Positions 60,568 through 64,000 of a DNA stretch of 64,000 bases are shown here, in pieces. The notes beneath the pieces were generated by a model. The model did not search any database. It saw only the letters and a program-made list of their open reading frames with translations, and had not been told where the DNA came from. Numbering within the stretch: the first letter of the stretch is position 1; every line of letters begins with the position of its first letter. The position numbers were made by a program, and so were the translations under genes. Origin of the DNA: Prevotella sp. tf2-5 (GTDB taxonomy: Bacteria > Bacteroidota > Bacteroidia > Bacteroidales > Bacteroidaceae); contig NZ_FOWK01000001.1 of assembly GCF_900115435.1 (NCBI RefSeq), forward strand, positions 1-64,000, in the 5' to 3' direction.

Positions 60568-61791
60568 CTATAGGTTCTTCACGATCAGGGTCGAATTAGT
60601 ACCGCCAAAGCCGAATGAATTACTGAGGAATGTGTCGAAATGAGCCTCGATTGTCTCTGGAATCACATTGACACATGCCGTCTCATCATCAGGATTCTCA
60701 AAATTGACATTACCTGCGATAAAGTCATTCTTCATCATCAACATAGTATAGATGATCTCAGAAGCACCAGCCATCCACATCTCATGACCCGTCTGACTCT
60801 TCGTGGAAGTCACTGGCACACGATAATCTCCAAAGATCTGGGCAATTGCCTGTGCCTCGCGGCTGTCACCGATCTTCGTTGAAGTGGCATGGGCATTCAC
60901 ATAGCCAATCTCCTTAATATTAACACCACTTTGTTGCAAACAAAGCTCAAGAGAACGAGCTGGTCCTGCCACATTTGGTGTTGAGATATGGTCACCATTA
61001 CCAGAGAAGCCCCATCCTACAATCTCGGCAAGGATAGGAGCACCACGACGGACAGCACTCTCATAGTCCTCAATTATCAGGGTTGCCGCACCGCCACCAG
61101 GTACCAGACCGTTACGATCACGGTCGAAAGGACGGCTTGCCTTGGAGGCATTGTTATCCTCACGCAAGGCAAACGACTGGATGCCATCGAAAGAGGCGAC
61201 ACCATACATGTTTGCCTCCTGGGCTCCACCACATACGACACAGTCCTGTAGTCCGTTCTTAATCAACAGATAACCCAGACCAATTGACTGTGAGCCAGAC
61301 GCACAAGCTGCCGATGCCGTCAGGTTGATACCTTTCAGATGGAACAGGCAGGCAAGGTTCATAGTCACCGTGGAATTCATCGACTGGAAGATGGCGCCAC
61401 TACCACAGGCAGCGGTAGACCCGAACTGACGGAATTTGTCAAGGGCACGCATGGTAGCCTCAGCTACGGAATCATTACCATAGATAATACCCACCTCATG
61501 CTGGTCTATATAGTCTTGTTCCAAACGGGCACTTGCCAAAGCATCACGTGTTGCCATATAGGCATACTGTGCCTCCTCTGGCATGAACTGTCTGAAATTA
61601 CGATTCACATAAGGTTTAAGGTCAGCTTTCGGCACATCAGCGCAGAAAGGGGAGCGGAATCCTGCATCCACACGTTCCTGACTAAAAATGATACCACTCT
61701 TACCATCGTACAGGGACTGGCGTACTTCGTCAAGGGTCGTACCAAGGCACGACCAAATACCCATTCCCGTAATTACTACTCTTCTTTCCAT
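60568..61791 (-). CDS. Beta-ketoacyl-ACP synthase II-type
   Basis: The 407-residue condensing enzyme has the complete triad: Cys163 in TASAACASGSQS, His301 in VNAHATSTKIGD and His336 in SQTGHEMWM. GFGGTNSTLIV closes the protein. It elongates acyl-ACP with malonyl-ACP. Only one ketosynthase is present, without a chain-length-factor partner, unlike most aryl-polyene clusters. It starts 3 bases after the GNAT-like gene stops. Confidence 0.92.
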   Translation of the reverse strand: MERRVVITGMGIWSCLGTTLDEVRQSLYDGKSGIIFSQERVDAGFRSPFCADVPKADLKPYVNRNFRQFMPEEAQYAYMATRDALASARLEQDYIDQHEVGIIYGNDSVAEATMRALDKFRQFGSTAACGSGAIFQSMNSTVTMNLACLFHLKGINLTASAACASGSQSIGLGYLLIKNGLQDCVVCGGAQEANMYGVASFDGIQSFALREDNNASKASRPFDRDRNGLVPGGGAATLIIEDYESAVRRGAPILAEIVGWGFSGNGDHISTPNVAGPARSLELCLQQSGVNIKEIGYVNAHATSTKIGDSREAQAIAQIFGDYRVPVTSTKSQTGHEMWMAGASEIIYTMLMMKNDFIAGNVNFENPDDETACVNVIPETIEAHFDTFLSNSFGFGGTNSTLIVKNL

Positions 61792-61794
61792 TTT

Positions 61795-62928
61795 TTATAT
61801 ATTCTTTTTATAACATCTTCTGCGTTTCACAAACTGTGGATGCAAAGGCTTCCACTGAGACAGTTCCCGGACATTATCCTCCAATTGCGGACCTGTCTCT
61901 GCCCATTTGAATCCATAATTATTATAAATAGGTATGAGGTCATTGAAGAACATCGCATTCACGCCGAGTCCCTGATAATCGGGACGAACAGCAATAAGCA
62001 ACATCTCCGCGTGATCCTCCCGTTTCCATTTCAATGCCTTCAACAAATGGTACCACCCCATCGGAAGCAAACGACCACCTGCCTTTTGCATCGCCATTGA
62101 CAGACTACCCATCGTAATCGCAACACCCACCACTTCCTGGCGATCATTGAGAATGACAGGAATCAGGTTTAAGTCTATCAGTCGGAGGTATTTGTTGATG
62201 AAGGTATTCATCTGCTTTTCTGACAAGGTCGAGAAGCCAAAGATAGGCTGATAACACTCATTCAGGAGGGCGAATACTTTTTTCCCGTATCCTAATTGGA
62301 AGACTTCTTTCACAGTGAGTTTCACCACCCGTAACCCGATCTGTTCCCTGGCATATTGTGCCACACGGGCATATCTTGCCGGTATGTCTTGGGGAATATC
62401 AATACGAACCTGCAACCAGTCCACTTCCTTAACCAGTCCATAGGCCTCCATATGACGAGGATAATAGTCCGGGTTATAAATGGTATTCATGGAACCTAGC
62501 ATATCAAAATCCTCCACGAGCATACCCTCTTTGTCAAAATCGGTGATACCCAATGGTCCTTGCAAGGCATCCATTCCTTTTGTCTTACCCCATTCCTCAA
62601 CTGCTTTCAGCAAAGCACTGGAAACTGTCATGTCGTCAATAAACTCAATCATGGAGAAACGGACATTCCGTACTTTCCATTTTTGATTTGCCTTCCCGTT
62701 AACAATTCCCACGACACGTCCCACAGGCTGTTCGTTTTGGTATGCGACAAAAGCCTGGATGTCGGAAAACTCCAATCCCGGGTTTTTCCGGCTGTTGAAG
62801 AGCTTCCGCACATCTGACTCCAAATCAGGCACATATTGCGGACAATTCCCATAGATGCTATCCACAATATGAACGAAATCATTCATCGTCCTGTGATCAT
62901 GTACCTGTTTGACCTTCACCGTATTCAT
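61795..62928 (-). CDS. GNAT-like acyltransferase of unknown substrate
   Basis: The 377-residue product belongs to a large Bacteroidota family with GNAT features: AFVAYQNEQPVGRVVGIVNG in the first half, and GPLGITDFDKEGMLVEDFDM with LGSMNTIYNPDYYPRHME in the middle. AEMLLIAVRPDYQGLGVNAM is the acyl-CoA pyrophosphate loop near the C-terminus. Thus it probably carries two GNAT-fold halves, as in some N-acyl amino acid synthases. With a ketosynthase/ACP next to it, N-acylation of an amino acid or amine by the fatty chain is an attractive guess, not shown. Confidence 0.75.
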   Translation of the reverse strand: MNTVKVKQVHDHRTMNDFVHIVDSIYGNCPQYVPDLESDVRKLFNSRKNPGLEFSDIQAFVAYQNEQPVGRVVGIVNGKANQKWKVRNVRFSMIEFIDDMTVSSALLKAVEEWGKTKGMDALQGPLGITDFDKEGMLVEDFDMLGSMNTIYNPDYYPRHMEAYGLVKEVDWLQVRIDIPQDIPARYARVAQYAREQIGLRVVKLTVKEVFQLGYGKKVFALLNECYQPIFGFSTLSEKQMNTFINKYLRLIDLNLIPVILNDRQEVVGVAITMGSLSMAMQKAGGRLLPMGWYHLLKALKWKREDHAEMLLIAVRPDYQGLGVNAMFFNDLIPIYNNYGFKWAETGPQLEDNVRELSQWKPLHPQFVKRRRCYKKNI

Positions 62929-63794
62929 CGCACAACTCTTTTATGTTCCAAACGGTATTCCATTGGGGTTACGTTTGCCTGTTCCCGGAAATACTGACTA
63001 AAAAACGAGGAGTTGGGGAATCCCAACTTGTTGGAAATCTCCTTGATACTCATATCCGTCTCCTTCAGCAAAGAGTAGCAGTCTTGCATCGTACTCTCCG
63101 TAATCCATCGCATGGGGTTCTTGCCACTGACCTTCTTCGATATCAAGGAAAGGTACTTGGGTGTGATATGTAACTGACTGGCATAAAATGACACACGCTG
63201 GCGTTTCTGTTCCTGGCTGGACAATAGCTGCAGGAACTGGTTGAAGATTTCCTTGTCGTGAATACTTGAGGTATCGCCCCCTAACGCCATATCCTCATGA
63301 CGCAGCAGTTCCTCACAAATCATCAACAACGTCGTTCGCAAGAACGACACCATAATCTCACGGGACAATAACGGCATCTTCTCAATTTTGAAGATAGAAT
63401 GGGTATATTTCTGTATACTCCCTAACCAGTCATTGCCATCCACGACATAAATCTCACGCATGTACATCGCCTTGTTCCAGATATTAATCTGATTACCCAA
63501 TACCGATTTCAACATCCTGTCTGACACCAGCAAAGCAGTTGCCTCTGCATCAGTGCTGACAAGCATAGGATTGACAAGCTTTCCCACAGGTATCAACAAC
63601 AATTGCCCTGAAATGACTTTCACCTGATGGTTACCACCCATTTCAACGATAATTTGTCCTTTTCGACAATGTACAATGGAGTTATACGACATACTAATGG
63701 AAGGCAAATCCTTTGCATCCCTAATGTCGTCTACAAAGAGAATTTCATCTTCCATCGCATGGACAATTTTCAACTCTTGCATACGGACCTTCAT
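62925..63794 (-). CDS. AraC-family transcriptional regulator
   Basis: The start at 63794 (MKVRMQELKIV) is chosen because the -7 box 63806-63813 lies in the longer frame. The 289-residue product has an N-terminal cupin-like sensor (about 20-140; VIEMGGN-type KGQIIVEMGGNHQVKVISGQ) and a C-terminal AraC DNA-binding domain (about 190-289; RVSFYASQLHITPKYLSLIS, then MSIKEISNKLGFPNSSFFSQ and YFREQANVTPMEYR). It is the first gene of the acyl operon, overlapping the next by 4 bases, so it probably controls its own operon. Confidence 0.9.
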   Translation of the reverse strand: MKVRMQELKIVHAMEDEILFVDDIRDAKDLPSISMSYNSIVHCRKGQIIVEMGGNHQVKVISGQLLLIPVGKLVNPMLVSTDAEATALLVSDRMLKSVLGNQINIWNKAMYMREIYVVDGNDWLGSIQKYTHSIFKIEKMPLLSREIMVSFLRTTLLMICEELLRHEDMALGGDTSSIHDKEIFNQFLQLLSSQEQKRQRVSFYASQLHITPKYLSLISKKVSGKNPMRWITESTMQDCYSLLKETDMSIKEISNKLGFPNSSFFSQYFREQANVTPMEYRLEHKRVVR

Positions 63795-63805
63795 CTTTTC
63801 CGCTG

Positions 63806-63813
63806 CAAAATTA
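63806..63813 (-). promoter_or_regulatory. -7 box of the acyl-pathway operon
   Basis: TAATTTTG followed by CAGCGG on the bottom strand. The leader to the chosen ATG at 63794 is only a few bases. The remaining 187 bases to the end of the window show no gene. Confidence 0.6.
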
Positions 63814-64000
63814 AACATTATTTTCCAACTTTCGACGTTCTTTTCTTCGCATATACTGTTCTCTTTGGAATTCCAACGCTTGCTGATAGCAAACCCTCCT
63901 ATTTTTCCCCACGTATTTTTTAAAACCCTTGTTACCGTTGCCTCCTTGCAAAAATATTTGATAATCAGAATATTACAGGTAACAAGAAGGTGCCGCCTTC

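Noticed and set aside
52280..63818. Aryl polyene or flexirubin cluster as a firm call
   Set aside because: Several hallmark genes (second ketosynthase, ligase, methyltransferase, glycosyl- or acyltransferase) are missing, so only a related acyl pathway is claimed.
1..64000. tRNA, rRNA, tmRNA or riboswitch genes
   Set aside because: I looked for conserved blocks in the spacers, but none was convincing. A covariance-model search would be needed to exclude small RNAs.

Overview
The window looks like chromosomal DNA of a Prevotella-type member of the Bacteroidota. The basis is: promoters of the TAnnTTTG class in front of most transcription units and mostly no Shine-Dalgarno sequence; a fused MurF-alanine racemase; the bifunctional fucose-salvage enzyme Fkp; GSCFA, YfhO, DUF3098 and DUF5686 proteins; and an ftsX-DUF3098-uppP-truB-queA-folK operon. 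No rRNA, tRNA or CRISPR array was seen. Species cannot be named from the sequence alone.

Layout. 1-2.5 kb is a scarred stretch: a secreted protein of unknown function, an IS1380-type transposase stump, an ORF6N DNA-binding gene between two 73-bp direct repeats, and the tail of a lost Gly/Asp-rich protein. 2.5-11.7 kb holds a membrane-anchored AraC-type regulator and the operon yfhO-fkp-GSCFA-murF/alr. 11.7-25.5 kb is an accessory island bounded by two copies of an MTA/SAH nucleosidase gene, one intact (11742-12386) and one with a 366-bp in-frame deletion (25271-25549). Inside it lie a lipoprotein, a TrkA-N/RyR channel-like protein, and a tightly packed six-gene operon (24827 to 16361). That operon encodes a PPC-like secreted protein, a soluble RyR protein, an FHA-TM-trypsin protein, a pseudokinase-TM protein, a secreted CHAT (caspase-like) protease, and a secreted protein with a Gly/Ala tail. 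A 135-bp direct repeat stands on each side of the operon. This is the best candidate here for an undescribed system: phosphopeptide-binding and nucleotide-binding modules in the cytoplasm, joined across the inner membrane to two different proteases outside it.

25.5-31.2 kb carries two large sensor kinases with SBP-like periplasmic domains; in the first, the phosphoacceptor His is replaced by Tyr. 31.2-33.4 kb is a compact two-gene unit (DUF6078 plus a VapE/VirE-like SF3 ATPase) enclosed by 95-bp inverted repeats that also act as terminators facing inward. 33.4-43.2 kb is mainly core: typA and rpsO (divergent, with mirror-image promoters), a GH28 pectinase, the folK to ftsX operon, a radical SAM protein and lpxA. 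43.2-49.1 kb is an RND efflux operon and 49.2-50.9 kb is fhs. 51-52.3 kb has an Hsp20 gene with a sigma54-like promoter and a short sigma-70 factor.

52.3-63.8 kb is one ten-gene operon, read leftward, whose genes mostly overlap by the 4-base ATGA. It contains an AraC regulator, a GNAT-like protein, a ketosynthase, an ACP, a hotdog dehydratase, an MMPL exporter, a CrtI-like oxidoreductase, a ketoreductase, a LolA-like protein and a DUF5686 outer-membrane protein. It looks like a minimal fatty-acyl or polyene-type pathway with its own export route.

Short tandem repeats of 7-bp and 8-bp period recur at promoters, in spacers and even in frame within MurF-Alr and FolK.
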